64,000 nt of DNA from Actinomycetota bacterium (GTDB lineage: Bacteria > Actinomycetota > Actinomycetes > S36-B12 > CAIYMF01). The DNA is taken from positions 1 through 64,000 of the forward strand of contig JAIUOK010000010.1 of the NCBI GenBank assembly GCA_020161245.1. Direction: 5' to 3'. The notes under the pieces were generated by a model, which saw only the letters and a list, made by a program, of their open reading frames with translations, had not been told where the DNA came from and made no database searches. The position numbers and the translations under genes are program-made. Shown here piece by piece: positions 29,031 through 37,822 of this stretch (position 1 is its first letter; each line of letters starts with the position of its first letter).

Positions 29031-30376
29031 TCGAGGCCCCCGAGCACGTCGTCGAACGACGCGTCGCCGCCCTCGGCGATCGCGGGTGCGGTGGTGCCGC
29101 TGACCGACTCGATGGCCTCCGGCTCGAGGTCGAACAGCCGGTGCAGCGTGGTCGCGTAGCGCTCGCCGTCGGGATCCGCGGCGAGCTCCTTCATGCGGAC
29201 GGTGGGGGTGTGCAGCAGCAACGAGACCGTGCGCCGCATCGCGCGTGCGACCTCCTCGACCGCCTGCTCGTCGAGGCCGGGCAGGCGGAGGCGCAGCCGC
29301 TGGATCTCGGCCTCGACGACCCGCTCGGCGTGCGAGCGCAGCGAGACCACGATCGGCTCGACGCGCTGGGCGGCGATGGCCGCGATGTGCGCGCGCACCT
29401 CCTCGGCGACGATCGCGCGGGCGAGGTCGACGTCGCGCTCGGAGGCGTGGGCGTCGGGGCGCTCGGAGAGCTGGGCGAGGTCGATGCGCGTGACGCCGGG
29501 CAGGTCGGCCACCGACTCCTCGGTGTCGTGGGGCAGCGCGAGGTCGACGATCACGAGCGGCCGGTCGCTGCCGGCGCGGGCCGCCTCGACCTCGGCGCGC
29601 GTGAGCACGAGGCCCGTGGATCCCGTGCAGGACACCAGGATGTCGGCGTCGGCAAGCTCGTCGACGACCGTGTGCAGGTGGATCGCGCGACCGCCGCTGC
29701 TGGTCGCGAGGTGGGCGCCGCGCTCGAAGGTGCGGTTGGCCACGACGATGTCGCCGACGCCGGCCCGCACGAGGTGGGCCGCCGCGAGCCCGCTCATCGC
29801 GCCCGCGCCGACGACGAGCGCCCGGGCACCGGCGAGGCCGCCGGGGAGGGCGTCGTCGGCGATGCCGAGGGCGACGGACACGACCGAGGCGCCGGCGCGG
29901 TCGATGCCGGTGTCGGCGTGGACGCGCTTGCCGACGCGCAGCGCCGCCTGCGCGAGATCGTTGATGGCCCGGCCGGCGGTGGCCTGCTCCTGCGCACTGC
30001 GCAGCGCGGTGCGGACCTGGCCGAGGATCTGCTGCTCGCCGACCACCATCGAGTCGAGCCCCGCGGCCACCTCGAAGAGGTGCTGGACGGCGCGGTCCTC
30101 GTAGCGGACGTAGAGGTGCGGGGTGAGCTCGTCGCGGCTGACGCCGGTGGCCTTCGCGAGGGTCTCCGTGACGTCGAGGACGCCGCCGTGGAACTTGCTC
30201 ACCTCGGCGTACACCTCCACGCGGTTGCACGTGGAGAGCACCATCGACTCGGCGACGTGCGGCGAGCCGAGCAGGTCGACCGACACGCGCTCGGCGGCGC
30301 CGTCGACGAGCGCGACGCGGTCGAGCAGCGGGACGGGCGCGGTGCGGTGGCTGACGCCGACGACGAGGAGGGTCAC
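29027..30376 (-). CDS. hemA: Glutamyl-tRNA reductase
   Basis: This first enzyme of C5-pathway heme synthesis reduces Glu-tRNA to glutamate-1-semialdehyde. The 449-aa product has VVGVSHRTAPV, the active-site LSTCNRVEVYA (Cys 50), EVAAGLDSMVVGEQQILGQVR, an NADPH Rossmann loop ALVVGAGAMSGLAA and a dimerisation tail. It starts with a GTG overlapping the rex stop by 4 nt, so heme entry is translationally coupled to the redox repressor. Confidence 0.96.
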   Translation of the reverse strand: MTLLVVGVSHRTAPVPLLDRVALVDGAAERVSVDLLGSPHVAESMVLSTCNRVEVYAEVSKFHGGVLDVTETLAKATGVSRDELTPHLYVRYEDRAVQHLFEVAAGLDSMVVGEQQILGQVRTALRSAQEQATAGRAINDLAQAALRVGKRVHADTGIDRAGASVVSVALGIADDALPGGLAGARALVVGAGAMSGLAAAHLVRAGVGDIVVANRTFERGAHLATSSGGRAIHLHTVVDELADADILVSCTGSTGLVLTRAEVEAARAGSDRPLVIVDLALPHDTEESVADLPGVTRIDLAQLSERPDAHASERDVDLARAIVAEEVRAHIAAIAAQRVEPIVVSLRSHAERVVEAEIQRLRLRLPGLDEQAVEEVARAMRRTVSLLLHTPTVRMKELAADPDGERYATTLHRLFDLEPEAIESVSGTTAPAIAEGGDASFDDVLGGLE

Positions 30377-31065
30377 GCGGTGACCTCCGCCCGGCCGGAG
30401 CGGCGCTGCTCGTGGAACGCCAGGATCTGCAGCTCGGTGGCGAGGTCGACCTTGCGCACGCCGACGTGGTCGGGCGTGGTCAGCACGACGGGAGCGAAGT
30501 TGAGGATGCTCGTGACGCCGGCGCTCACCAGCCGGTCGCAGACCGACTGGGCGGCGCCCGCGGGGGTCGCGATGACGCCGATCGCCGCGCCGCCGTCGGC
30601 GACGACGTCCTCGAGGTCCTGCAGCGGCCGTACCGCGATCGGCGCTCCGTTGGGGCCGGCGTTGATCTGCTCGCCGACGCGCGAGGGGTCGGCGTCGACG
30701 AGCCCGACGACGCGGAATCCGCGCGACGCGAACCCGCCGTAGTTGGCCAGCGCGTGCCCGAGGTTGCCGACCCCGACGATGACGACCGGCCAGTCCTGCG
30801 TGAGGCCGAGCTCGCGGGCGATCTGGTAGACGAGGTACTCGGTGTCGTAGCCGACGCCGCGGGTGCCGTAGGAGCCGAGGTGGCTGAGGTCCTTGCGCAG
30901 CTTCGCGCTGGTGACGCCGGCGGCCGCGGCGAGCTCCTCGCTGGAGACCGTGGCGACGCCGCGCTCGACGAGGTGCGCGAGCACCCGGTGGTAGACCGGG
31001 AGGCGGGCGACCGTGGCGTCCGGGATGCCGCGGCGCGACGACTCGTTCGCGCGAGGCAGCGGCAC
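30373..31065 (-). CDS. rex: Redox-sensing transcriptional repressor Rex
   Basis: Rex binds DNA when NADH is low and is released by NADH. The 230-aa protein has an N-terminal winged helix (LPVYHRVLAHL, SSEELAAAAGVTSAKLRKDLSHLGSYGTRGVGY) and a C-terminal Rossmann domain (VVIVGVGNLGHALANY, VVGLVDADPSRVG). It is the first gene of an operon running through hem and ccs genes. Candidate Rex sites lie upstream of its own promoter region and of nuoA, consistent with autoregulation and control of complex I. The GTG at 31065 is the only sensible start. Confidence 0.95.
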   Translation of the reverse strand: MPLPRANESSRRGIPDATVARLPVYHRVLAHLVERGVATVSSEELAAAAGVTSAKLRKDLSHLGSYGTRGVGYDTEYLVYQIARELGLTQDWPVVIVGVGNLGHALANYGGFASRGFRVVGLVDADPSRVGEQINAGPNGAPIAVRPLQDLEDVVADGGAAIGVIATPAGAAQSVCDRLVSAGVTSILNFAPVVLTTPDHVGVRKVDLATELQILAFHEQRRSGRAEVTA

Positions 31066-31156
31066 CGGTTCACCCCGAAGGTCGGTCAGGCGCCTCCTGC
31101 CGGGCCGGCTCGATGCCGGTCGTCTCAGCCCGGAGGACCTCCGTCAGGGTAGGTAC

Positions 31157-31174
31157 TCGTGAACGAGCGCACAA
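31157..31174. promoter_or_regulatory. Rex operator candidate in the rex leader
   Basis: TCGTGAACGAGCGCACAA matches TTGTGAA-N4-TTCACAA at 11 of 14 positions. It lies about 22 nt downstream of the putative rex -10 box, the same side as in the nuo promoter. Confidence 0.55.
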
Positions 31175-31216
31175 AGTTGCGCAGTGGCGCCGTTCCAGCA
31201 TACGGACGGGTTGATC

Positions 31217-31232
31217 TGTGACCTGGGTCACC
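31217..31232. promoter_or_regulatory. CRP/GlxR-like operator upstream of rex
   Basis: TGTGACCTGGGTCACC fits TGTGA-N6-TCACA at 9 of 10 positions and sits where the -35 element of the rex promoter would be. Binding by a cAMP-type regulator is inferred only from the motif. Confidence 0.45.
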
Positions 31233-31460
31233 CGTTCCGACCCCCGGTGACAAGAAGATGATCTTCCTCGCGGCTCTGACCTGCACAGACGTCCGTTCGG
31301 ATCCGAGCGATAACGCTTGCACAGACCACCGTGCCGAGACCCACGCCACCCACCCGGAACCAGAACGATGACCCCGCAGACACCCCGCCCGCCCGGCGAA
31401 CGGGCCGAACGGGGCGACACTGCGAGCGCAGCGAGCGGGGCGGACGACCTGGCGAGCGGC

Positions 31461-31503
31461 GCCCCGACGCGGGGCCGACGAAGGAGGCCCCGCTTGGAGG
31501 GGC
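31461..31503 (-). terminator. Possible terminator of the desaturase gene
   Basis: Two small GC hairpins (GCCCCG-ACG-CGGGGC and a GCCCC/GGGGC pair) follow the stop of the desaturase on the minus strand. They are short and not decisive. Confidence 0.3.
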
Positions 31504-31505
31504 TA

Positions 31506-32453
31506 CTACACCCGCGCGGCTGCGCGCTCGGCCCTCGCGGCGCGCTTCTCCTCGAAGCGGGTGGCGGCGGCGTCGAGGCCGGCCATGAAGGCGGCGAGCT
31601 GCTCGCGGGCCTTCTCGCCCTCGGGGCCGAGGTCGTCGCGCTCGAACACCCGCCAGGCGCGCAGCACGGGCGAGAGCACCTCGTCGTGATGGATGCGCAG
31701 GTCGTAGATGCCGGCCATGGCGATCTGCACGGAGCGGCGGGTGAAGCCCTCCACCTCGTTGCCGGGCATCTGGAAGTTCTCCACGACGTCGAGCACGGCC
31801 TGCATCGCGGCGTCGGGGTGCAGGTCGAACGCCGCGTTCAAAGTGTTGCGGTACATGAGCATGTGGAGGTTCTCGTCCGCAGCGATGCGGGCGAGCAGGC
31901 GGTCGAGGCCCGGCTCGCCGGCGTACTTGCCGGAGTTGCGGTGCGAGATGCGGGTGGCGAGCTCCTGGAACGACACGTAGGCGATGGTCGACAGGACGTG
32001 GCCCTCGGCCTGGCCGACGAAGCCGCGGCTCATGTGGTCCATGCGCTCGCGCTCGAGCTGCACCGGGTCCACGGCACGCGTGACGAGCATGTAGTCGCGC
32101 ATCGCGATCGCGTGGCGGCCCTCCTCCGCCGTCCAGCGGTGCAGCCACGTGCCCCACGCGCTGTCGCGGCCGACGGTGTCGGAGATGGCGCGGTGGTAGC
32201 TGGGGAGGTTGTCCTCGGTCAGGAGGTTGACGACGAGCGCCGTGCGGGCCGGGCCGTCGACGGGTGACTGCTCGACGTCCCACGGGTCGCCCTCGTACAG
32301 GCCGTCGAAGTTGGTGCCCTCGGTCCACGGCACGTACTCGTGCGGGAACCACTCCTTGGCCATGGTCAGGTGCCGCTCGAGCTCGACGCCGACCACCGGC
32401 TCGAGCTCGCGCACGAGGACGTCGTTGGGGGCGATCTCGTCGAGGACCGTCAT
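31506..32453 (-). CDS. Ferritin-like acyl-ACP desaturase
   Basis: This soluble di-iron desaturase introduces a double bond into acyl-ACP. The 315-aa product has the four-helix-bundle iron ligands: a Glu in VNLLTEDNLPSYH, EEGRH in WTAEEGRHAIA and the second pair in IAADENLHMLMY, with a further Glu in SFQELATRISH. It resembles mycobacterial DesA proteins. The ATG has AGGAG seven bases upstream. An iron-box-like palindrome is found in the promoter. Confidence 0.9.
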   Translation of the reverse strand: MTVLDEIAPNDVLVRELEPVVGVELERHLTMAKEWFPHEYVPWTEGTNFDGLYEGDPWDVEQSPVDGPARTALVVNLLTEDNLPSYHRAISDTVGRDSAWGTWLHRWTAEEGRHAIAMRDYMLVTRAVDPVQLERERMDHMSRGFVGQAEGHVLSTIAYVSFQELATRISHRNSGKYAGEPGLDRLLARIAADENLHMLMYRNTLNAAFDLHPDAAMQAVLDVVENFQMPGNEVEGFTRRSVQIAMAGIYDLRIHHDEVLSPVLRAWRVFERDDLGPEGEKAREQLAAFMAGLDAAATRFEEKRAARAERAAARV

Positions 32454-32492
32454 GGCGTCTCCTCCGGCCGGGCCGATGGTTACGGAACCGTA

Positions 32493-32508
32493 GGTAGGCG
32501 AGCCTACC
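32493..32508. promoter_or_regulatory. Possible DtxR/IdeR-like box upstream of desaturase
   Basis: GGTAGGC-GA-GCCTACC is a perfect palindrome. The 19-bp window around it matches the iron-box consensus TTAGGTTAGCCTAACCTAA at 13 positions, weaker than the efeO boxes. Confidence 0.4.
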
Positions 32509-32546
32509 CTCCCCGCCTCCGGCTCTCGACCCTTCCCCGCACGCGG

Positions 32547-33776
32547 TCAGGCGAACAGGGTGCTGCCCCAGAAGTCGCCCTCACCGGGGCCGGGCGGCAC
32601 TGCGAACAGCGCCGAGCCCACGTGCACGAGGTACTCGTTCAGGGCGTCGCTCGCGGCGAGTCGCCTCTGCACCGCGACGAAGGCCGTCCGGGGGTCGCGC
32701 TGGAAGGCCAGGAAGAACAGTCCCGCGTCGAGGCGGCCGAGGCTGTCGGCGCCGTCGACGTAGCTGAACCCCCGCCGAAGCATCCGGACGCCGTTGTTCG
32801 ACTGCGGGTGCGCGAGCCGCACGTGCGACGTCGGGGGCAGCTCGCCGAGCACCGGCGCGGTCATCTCCGTGCCGCCCGACAGCGGTGCGCCCTCGCGCTT
32901 GTCGCGGCCGACGATCTCCTCCTGGGCCTTCAGCGACGTGCGGTCCCAGGTCTCGATGGTCATCCGGATCTTGCGGGCGACGAGGTAGCTGCCGCCGGCC
33001 ATCCAGGCGGCTCCGTCGGACTCCTGCGCCCACAGGTGCGTGTCGAGCTCGGCGGTCTCCTCGGCGCGCAGGTTCGACGTGCCGTCCTTGAACCCGAACA
33101 GGTTGCGCGGCGTGGCCTGCGAGTCGGACGTCGACGACGTCCGGCCGAAGCCGAGCTGCGCCCACCGCACGCGCACCACGCCCATGCCCATCCGCACGAG
33201 GTTGCGCACCGCGTGGACCGCGACCTGGGGGTCGTCGGCGCACGCCTGGACGCAGAGGTCGCCGCCCGACCAGGCGTCCTCGAGCCGGTCGCCGGCGAAG
33301 CCCGGCAGGTCGGCCAGCGCCTCGGGACGCCTCGAGGCCAGGCCGAATCGGTCGCGCCCGTCGGCGTCCACGAACAGCGACGGGCCGACGCCGAAGGTGA
33401 GCGTGAGCCGGGCCGGGGAGAGGCCGAGCGCCTCGCCGGTGTCGTCGGGCGGGGCATCGGGCAGCCCGTCGACGGCGCCGACCGGGCCCGCGCCCTCGCC
33501 GCGCGTCATCCGCTCGGCGGCCAGGGTCCAGCGCCGCAGGAGCTGCTCGAGCTCGTCGCGGTCGTCGGTGATGACGTCGAAGGCCACGAAGTGCAGCCGG
33601 TCCTGCGCGGGCGTGGTGATGCCGGCCTGGTGCGCGCCGCGGAACGGCACGACGTCGGACGGTACGGCGTCCGATGCCGACGCCGTCCGTTCCACCAGCA
33701 CCGTGGCCGCGCTGGCGCCGACGGCGACCGCCCCGAACGACGCGAGCAGCCGGCGGCGGGAGAGCTCGACCGTCAC
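32547..33776 (-). CDS. efeB: EfeB/DyP-type heme peroxidase
   Basis: This Tat-exported dye-decolourising peroxidase belongs to the EfeUOB iron system, where it helps oxidise ferrous iron or release iron from heme. The 409-aa product starts with a twin-arginine signal (SRRRLLASFGAVAVGASAA). Its DyP core has FGFKDGTSN (the GxxDG motif), the distal Arg region and WDRTSLKAQEEIVGRDKREGAPL. The GTG at 33776 overlaps the efeO stop by 4 nt. Confidence 0.92.
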   Translation of the reverse strand: MTVELSRRRLLASFGAVAVGASAATVLVERTASASDAVPSDVVPFRGAHQAGITTPAQDRLHFVAFDVITDDRDELEQLLRRWTLAAERMTRGEGAGPVGAVDGLPDAPPDDTGEALGLSPARLTLTFGVGPSLFVDADGRDRFGLASRRPEALADLPGFAGDRLEDAWSGGDLCVQACADDPQVAVHAVRNLVRMGMGVVRVRWAQLGFGRTSSTSDSQATPRNLFGFKDGTSNLRAEETAELDTHLWAQESDGAAWMAGGSYLVARKIRMTIETWDRTSLKAQEEIVGRDKREGAPLSGGTEMTAPVLGELPPTSHVRLAHPQSNNGVRMLRRGFSYVDGADSLGRLDAGLFFLAFQRDPRTAFVAVQRRLAASDALNEYLVHVGSALFAVPPGPGEGDFWGSTLFA

Positions 33777-34909
33777 CCGTTCACCACCGACGCCGTGAGG
33801 TTCGACAGCGGCTCGGCCAGCGCGTCGACGGCGTCGGCGAGCTCGCGCACCTGGGCCTTGCTGAGGTCGTCGTAGAGCACGAAGCCGTCGTCCTGCTTGA
33901 GGGCGTCGAGCTTCGCCTGCAGAGCCGCGAACCGTGACTCCAGCGTCGTCGCGAGGCCGGGGTCGGCGTCCTTCAGGGCCGGGGCGAGCGCGTCGTACGC
34001 CGCCCGGGCGCCGTCGACGTTGGCCTGGAAGTCCCAGAGGTCCGTGCGGGAGTAGCGCTCCTCCTCGCCGGTCACCTTGCCCGTGGCGACCTCCTCCATC
34101 AGGGCGGTGGCGCCGTTGCCGATGAGGCTCGGGCTCAGCTCGATCGACGGGATGCGGCCCACGAGGTCCTCTGTGTCGGCGAGCAGCTGGTCGGCGACCG
34201 GCGTCATACCGGTGAGGCTCTTGTCGATCCAGAGCGCCTTCTCGAGGCGGTGCCAGCCGGTCCACTGGGTGCCGGGCTCGACGCCGTCCTCACGGGCGTC
34301 GAGGGAGTAGTCGAGGTCGGCGAAGGACTCGACCACGGGCTCGATGCGCTCCCAGTGCGTGCGCACCTGCGGGTAGAGGGCCTTGGCCTGCGCGACGTCG
34401 CCGTCCTTCACGGCGGCGACGAACGCCTCGGTGCCCGCCAGCAGCGCGGCGGTCTCCTCGGCGACGAAGCCGCGGTACTGCTCGACGGCCTGGGCCAATG
34501 ACGGCTTGGCCGTGGCGCTCAAGGCGCCCGACGCCGTGACCGTCAGGTCGGTGCTGATCCCGTCGACGCCGTCGCTCGGGCGGCAGGTGGTCTTCGCCGT
34601 ACCGGCGGCCAGCTCGACGACGAGCTCGCGGGTGACGCCGGGGCCGACGTTCTCGACCTCGCTGAGGATGGTGGTGCCGTCGGCGGCGTAGACGTAGAAC
34701 TCGGCGACCTGCGAGCCGGTGTTCTGCACGGCGAAGGTGACGACGCCGGCCGGGACGGACGTAGCGGTGAGCTCGCACGTGCCGTCGCCGGCGGTGACGC
34801 CGACGCGGGCGCCGGACGCCGTCGCGTCGGCCGACGAGCAGGCCGACGCCCCGAGGGCGGCGGCGAGGAGGACGGAGGGCAGCGCGAGCGCGCGGGCACG
34901 GAGCAGCAC
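33773..34909 (-). CDS. efeO: EfeO iron-uptake protein (cupredoxin + M75 domain)
   Basis: The 378-aa lipoprotein-like product has a signal with LGASACSS, a cupredoxin-like domain of about 90 residues (including TCELTATSVPAGVVTFAVQNTG), then the helical imelysin/M75 domain with YRGFVAEETAALL, HWERIEPVVESF (the HxxE motif) and TGWHRLEKALW. It is expected to bind iron and hand it to an EfeU permease, but no efeU is present up- or downstream here. Tandem iron boxes lie 24-57 nt upstream of the GTG start. Confidence 0.92.
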   Translation of the reverse strand: MLLRARALALPSVLLAAALGASACSSADATASGARVGVTAGDGTCELTATSVPAGVVTFAVQNTGSQVAEFYVYAADGTTILSEVENVGPGVTRELVVELAAGTAKTTCRPSDGVDGISTDLTVTASGALSATAKPSLAQAVEQYRGFVAEETAALLAGTEAFVAAVKDGDVAQAKALYPQVRTHWERIEPVVESFADLDYSLDAREDGVEPGTQWTGWHRLEKALWIDKSLTGMTPVADQLLADTEDLVGRIPSIELSPSLIGNGATALMEEVATGKVTGEEERYSRTDLWDFQANVDGARAAYDALAPALKDADPGLATTLESRFAALQAKLDALKQDDGFVLYDDLSKAQVRELADAVDALAEPLSNLTASVVNG

Positions 34910-34932
34910 AGGGGACCTACAGACCGGGAGAG

Positions 34933-34966
34933 TTAGGCAAGCCTTACTTAGGTGACCCTAACAGAC
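34933..34966. promoter_or_regulatory. Tandem DtxR/IdeR iron boxes upstream of efeO
   Basis: TTAGGCAAGCCTTACTTAG (34933-34951) matches the 19-bp DtxR/IdeR consensus at 16 positions. An overlapping second box at 34948-34966 matches at 14. The placement directly upstream of efeO predicts iron repression of efeO-efeB. Confidence 0.75.
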
Positions 34967-35001
34967 TGCCCCGGGCTGACCTGTCACCGGCGTCGAGTGC
35001 G

Positions 35002-35063
35002 CGAGTAACTGGCGTTGTCCTCGGTTTCGCGGGGCCGAGACCGAGGTCAACGCCAGTTACTCG
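35002..35063. repeat. 24-bp-stem inverted repeat after glutaredoxin gene (likely terminator)
   Basis: The arms 35002-35025 and 35040-35063 are complementary at 23 of 24 positions (first half begins CGAGTAACTGGCGTTG), with a 14-nt GC-rich loop. It lies 7 nt beyond the stop of the minus-strand glutaredoxin gene. The stem is much longer than a usual terminator, so it may also be a repeat element. Confidence 0.65.
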
Positions 35064-35070
35064 GGGTCGG

Positions 35071-35313
35071 TCAGTGGCCGAGGGCGGCGCGGAGGCGGGC
35101 GGGGTCGACCCGCCAGAAGTCGTGCTGGACGCCGTCGACGAGGGTGACCGGGATCTGCTCCCAGTAGAGGTCGGCGAGCTCGGGGTCGTCGAGGACCGAG
35201 ACCTCCTCGAACGACTCCCCCGTCTCGGCGCAGACCCCCTCGATCACGCGGCGGGCGTCCTCGCACAGGTGGCAGCCGGGCTTGCCGACGAGCGTGATGC
35301 GCGCCTGCGTCAC
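35071..35313 (-). CDS. Glutaredoxin-like protein
   Basis: The 80-aa thioredoxin-fold protein has the redox motif [14 protein letters not shown] near the N-terminus and the cis-Pro segment [10 protein letters not shown], as in the glutaredoxin-like DUF836 family. The GTG at 35313 is chosen because upstream sequence reads as composition-driven Arg/Pro-rich peptide. The partner or substrate is not evident. Confidence 0.85.
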   Translation of the reverse strand: MTQARITLVGKPGCHLCEDARRVIEGVCAETGESFEEVSVLDDPELADLYWEQIPVTLVDGVQHDFWRVDPARLRAALGH

Positions 35314-35371
35314 GCGGTCGCCCCGCGCAGCGCCGACGGGCCCGGCGCGCAGGCCCCGGTGCGCCGCAGGC

Positions 35372-36895
35372 TCACGCCTTCTCCTCGCGGAGTCGGCCCT
35401 TGGCCAGCTTGCCGGTCGAGGTGTGCGGCAGCGCGTCAACGATCTCGATCACCGTGGGGCACTTGAACCGCGCGAGGCGCTGGCGGCACAGGTCGCGGAC
35501 ATCCTCGGCGGTCAGCCCGCTCCCCTCGATCGGCTGAACGTACGCCGCGACCGTCTCGCCGGTGCCCTCGTGCGGGATGCCGATGACGGCGACCTCGGCG
35601 ACCGCGGGATGCGACGCGATGACGGTCTCGATCTCGTACGGGTAGACGTTGAAGCCGCTCACGATGACGAGGTCGCGCCGCCGGTCGACGAGGTGCAGGT
35701 CGCCGTCCTCGTCGCGGACGGCGACGTCGCCGGTGGCGTACCAGCCGTCTGCGTCGGGGCCGTCAGCGCCGTCGGGCCAGTAGCCCGAGAACAGGTTGGC
35801 GCCCCGGACCCAGATCTCGCCCGGGTCCTCGGGATCGGCGTCCTCGCCGGACTCGTCGACGAGACGGATCTCCACGCCCGGCAGGGGCGCCCCGACGCAG
35901 CCGGGCTTGGCACGGCGTCCGACCATGGTGGAGCTCACGACGGGCGAGGCCTCGGTGAGGCCGTAGCCCTCCCACACGGGACGGCCGGCGCGGACGTCGA
36001 ACTCCTCGAACACCGCCGGCGCGAGCGGCGCGGCGCCAGAGATCATCGTGCGGACACCGGCGAGGCGGCGGTCGAGATCGGGCAGCGACGCCCATGCCAC
36101 GAACACGGGCGGCGCGGCCGGGACATTGGTGACGCCGTGGGACTCGATCGCCTCGAGCGCCGCGACCGGCGAGAACCTCGGAGTCAGCACGCACCTCGCG
36201 CCGGTGGCCACGGCGAGTCCGAGGACGGCGTTGAGCGCGTAGACGTGGAACAGCGGCAGCACCAGCAGGACGACGTCGTCGTCGGCCATGGCCGGGGGTT
36301 CGAGCGAGAGCAGCTGCTGCACGTTGGCGAGCAGCGCGCGGTGGCTGAGCATCGCGCCCTTGGACGGGCCGGACGACCCCGATGTGAACAGCAGCACGGC
36401 GATCGACTCGGGGTCGGTGACGACGTGGGTCACCTCGGCCTGGGCATCGGCACGGGTGCCCAGCCGCGACAGCGAGTCGAACGACGGGTCGCCCACGACG
36501 ACGACGTCGCAGCCCTCGCCGGCCGCAGCAGCCGCGACGACCTCCGTGGCCTCGTCCGCGACGACGAGCCGTGCGCCCGAGCGCGCGAGCAGGTCTCGCA
36601 CCTCGTGGGAGGTGTAGCCGGTGTTGAGCGGCAGCGAGACCAGGCCGGCGCGCAGCGTCGCGAAGTAGGTCGCGACGAACTCGATCCGGTTGCCCAGGAG
36701 CATCGCCACGCGGTCGCCCGAGGACAGACCTCGCCTCAGCAGCCCCGCCGCGAGCATGTCGACGGCGTGGTCGAGCTGCGCCCACGTGGTCTCCACGCCG
36801 GTGGGCCCGTCGACGAACGCCACGTCGGCACCGTGCGCCGCCGCCGTGGCGCGCAGCAGGTCGGCGAGGTTGGTCGGGGTCCCCTGGTCCGTCAC
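35372..36895 (-). CDS. Acyl-CoA ligase (AMP-forming, FadD-like)
   Basis: The 507-aa ANL enzyme activates a carboxylic acid, probably a fatty acid, to its CoA thioester. Motifs in order are [18 protein letters not shown] (P-loop), [54 protein letters not shown] and the C-terminal catalytic Lys in [14 protein letters not shown]. It is divergent from the HAD gene with 39 nt between the starts. The true substrate cannot be read from sequence. Confidence 0.88.
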   Translation of the reverse strand: MTDQGTPTNLADLLRATAAAHGADVAFVDGPTGVETTWAQLDHAVDMLAAGLLRRGLSSGDRVAMLLGNRIEFVATYFATLRAGLVSLPLNTGYTSHEVRDLLARSGARLVVADEATEVVAAAAAGEGCDVVVVGDPSFDSLSRLGTRADAQAEVTHVVTDPESIAVLLFTSGSSGPSKGAMLSHRALLANVQQLLSLEPPAMADDDVVLLVLPLFHVYALNAVLGLAVATGARCVLTPRFSPVAALEAIESHGVTNVPAAPPVFVAWASLPDLDRRLAGVRTMISGAAPLAPAVFEEFDVRAGRPVWEGYGLTEASPVVSSTMVGRRAKPGCVGAPLPGVEIRLVDESGEDADPEDPGEIWVRGANLFSGYWPDGADGPDADGWYATGDVAVRDEDGDLHLVDRRRDLVIVSGFNVYPYEIETVIASHPAVAEVAVIGIPHEGTGETVAAYVQPIEGSGLTAEDVRDLCRQRLARFKCPTVIEIVDALPHTSTGKLAKGRLREEKA

Positions 36896-36922
36896 ACCAC
36901 GATCGTGGCACACCTGCGTCGG

Positions 36923-36928
36923 TACTCT
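36923..36928 (+). promoter_or_regulatory. -10 box of HAD-IB gene (leaderless)
   Basis: TACTCT ends six bases before the ATG at 36935. Confidence 0.5.
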
Positions 36929-36934
36929 CTCGAC

Positions 36935-37816
36935 ATGAGCGGGAGCACCCCAGCGGATCTCATCCGGGCGTCGCAGGTCGCCGGCGAGGCCTCGGCCGCC
37001 GCCGCCGAGGTCGAGCCGCATGCCACGGTGGAGCCCGATCTCACCGGCGCTGCCTTCTTCGACGTCGACAACACCGTCATGCGTGGGGCGAGCATCTTCC
37101 ACCTCGCCCGGGGGCTGGCCCGCCGCAAGTTCTTCACCGCCCGCGAGGTCGGCGACTTCGCGATGAAGCAGGCGAAGTTCGTCGTCAACGGCGCCGAGGA
37201 CCTCGAGGACATGGCCGACGCCACGGAGGCCGCGCTCGCCTTCGTCAAGGGGAAGCGGGTGGAGGAGGTCGTCGCCCTCGGCGAGGAGATCTTCGACGAG
37301 CTGATGGCGCGCAAGCTCTGGCCCGGCACCCTGGCCCTGGCCCAGGGCCACCTCAACCGCGGCCAGCGCGTGTGGCTCGTGACCGCCACCCCCGTGGAGC
37401 TCGCCTCGATCATCGCCCAGCGGCTCGGCCTGACCGGCGCCCTGGGCACGGTCAGCGAGATCGAGGACGGCGTCTACACCGGCCGGCTCGTCGGCTCGGC
37501 GCTGCACGGCAAGGCCAAGGCCGACGCGGTCCGCGCGCTTGCCGATCGCGAGGGCCTCGACCTCGTGCGCTGCGCGGCGTACTCGGACTCCGCCAACGAC
37601 GTGCCGATGCTCTCGATCGTGGGCCGCGCCGTCGCGGTCAATCCCGACGGCGCCCTGCGCAAGCACGCACGCGCAGTCGGCTGGGAGATCCACGACTACC
37701 GCCGCACCCGCATGAACCAGCGCTACTACGTGCCGGCCGGCCTCGCGGCTGCCGCAGGTCTCGGGATCGGCGTGGGCCTGGGCATCGCCGCCGCCCGTGC
37801 GCCCCGCAAGTCCTGA
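36935..37816 (+). CDS. HAD-IB family phosphatase, SerB/CicA-like, membrane-tailed
   Basis: The 293-aa hydrolase has the catalytic DxDxT-type loop [13 protein letters not shown], motif II in [11 protein letters not shown], a Lys in [10 protein letters not shown] and motif [17 protein letters not shown]-terminal hydrophobic segment ([21 protein letters not shown]) suggests membrane attachment. Actinobacterial members usually sit next to glutaredoxin and acyltransferase genes, as here; a lysophospholipid or phosphoserine-like substrate is possible but unproven. The start is set by an immediately upstream -10 box. Confidence 0.87.
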   Translation: MSGSTPADLIRASQVAGEASAAAAEVEPHATVEPDLTGAAFFDVDNTVMRGASIFHLARGLARRKFFTAREVGDFAMKQAKFVVNGAEDLEDMADATEAALAFVKGKRVEEVVALGEEIFDELMARKLWPGTLALAQGHLNRGQRVWLVTATPVELASIIAQRLGLTGALGTVSEIEDGVYTGRLVGSALHGKAKADAVRALADREGLDLVRCAAYSDSANDVPMLSIVGRAVAVNPDGALRKHARAVGWEIHDYRRTRMNQRYYVPAGLAAAAGLGIGVGLGIAAARAPRKS

Positions 37817-37822
37817 CCCGCG

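Larger units (their letters stand above)
31066..31505. other. 440-bp intergenic region upstream of rex
   Basis: No gene is seen. It holds a minus-strand -10 candidate TATGCT (31202-31197) for rex, a Rex-type operator downstream of it, a CRP-like palindrome over the -35 area, and GC-rich hairpins at the far end that may terminate the desaturase transcript. An AGCG-ATAA-CGCT palindrome near 31307 is unassigned. Confidence 0.55.

Noticed and set aside
31070-31420. Minus-strand open frame upstream of rex (about 116 codons)
   Set aside because: It overlaps the putative rex promoter and operators and has no homology features; treated as noncoding.
35282-36934. Plus-strand open frame continuous with the HAD-IB phosphatase
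   Set aside because: Antisense to the acyl-CoA ligase and low-complexity; the phosphatase start at 36935 is supported by a TACTCT box.
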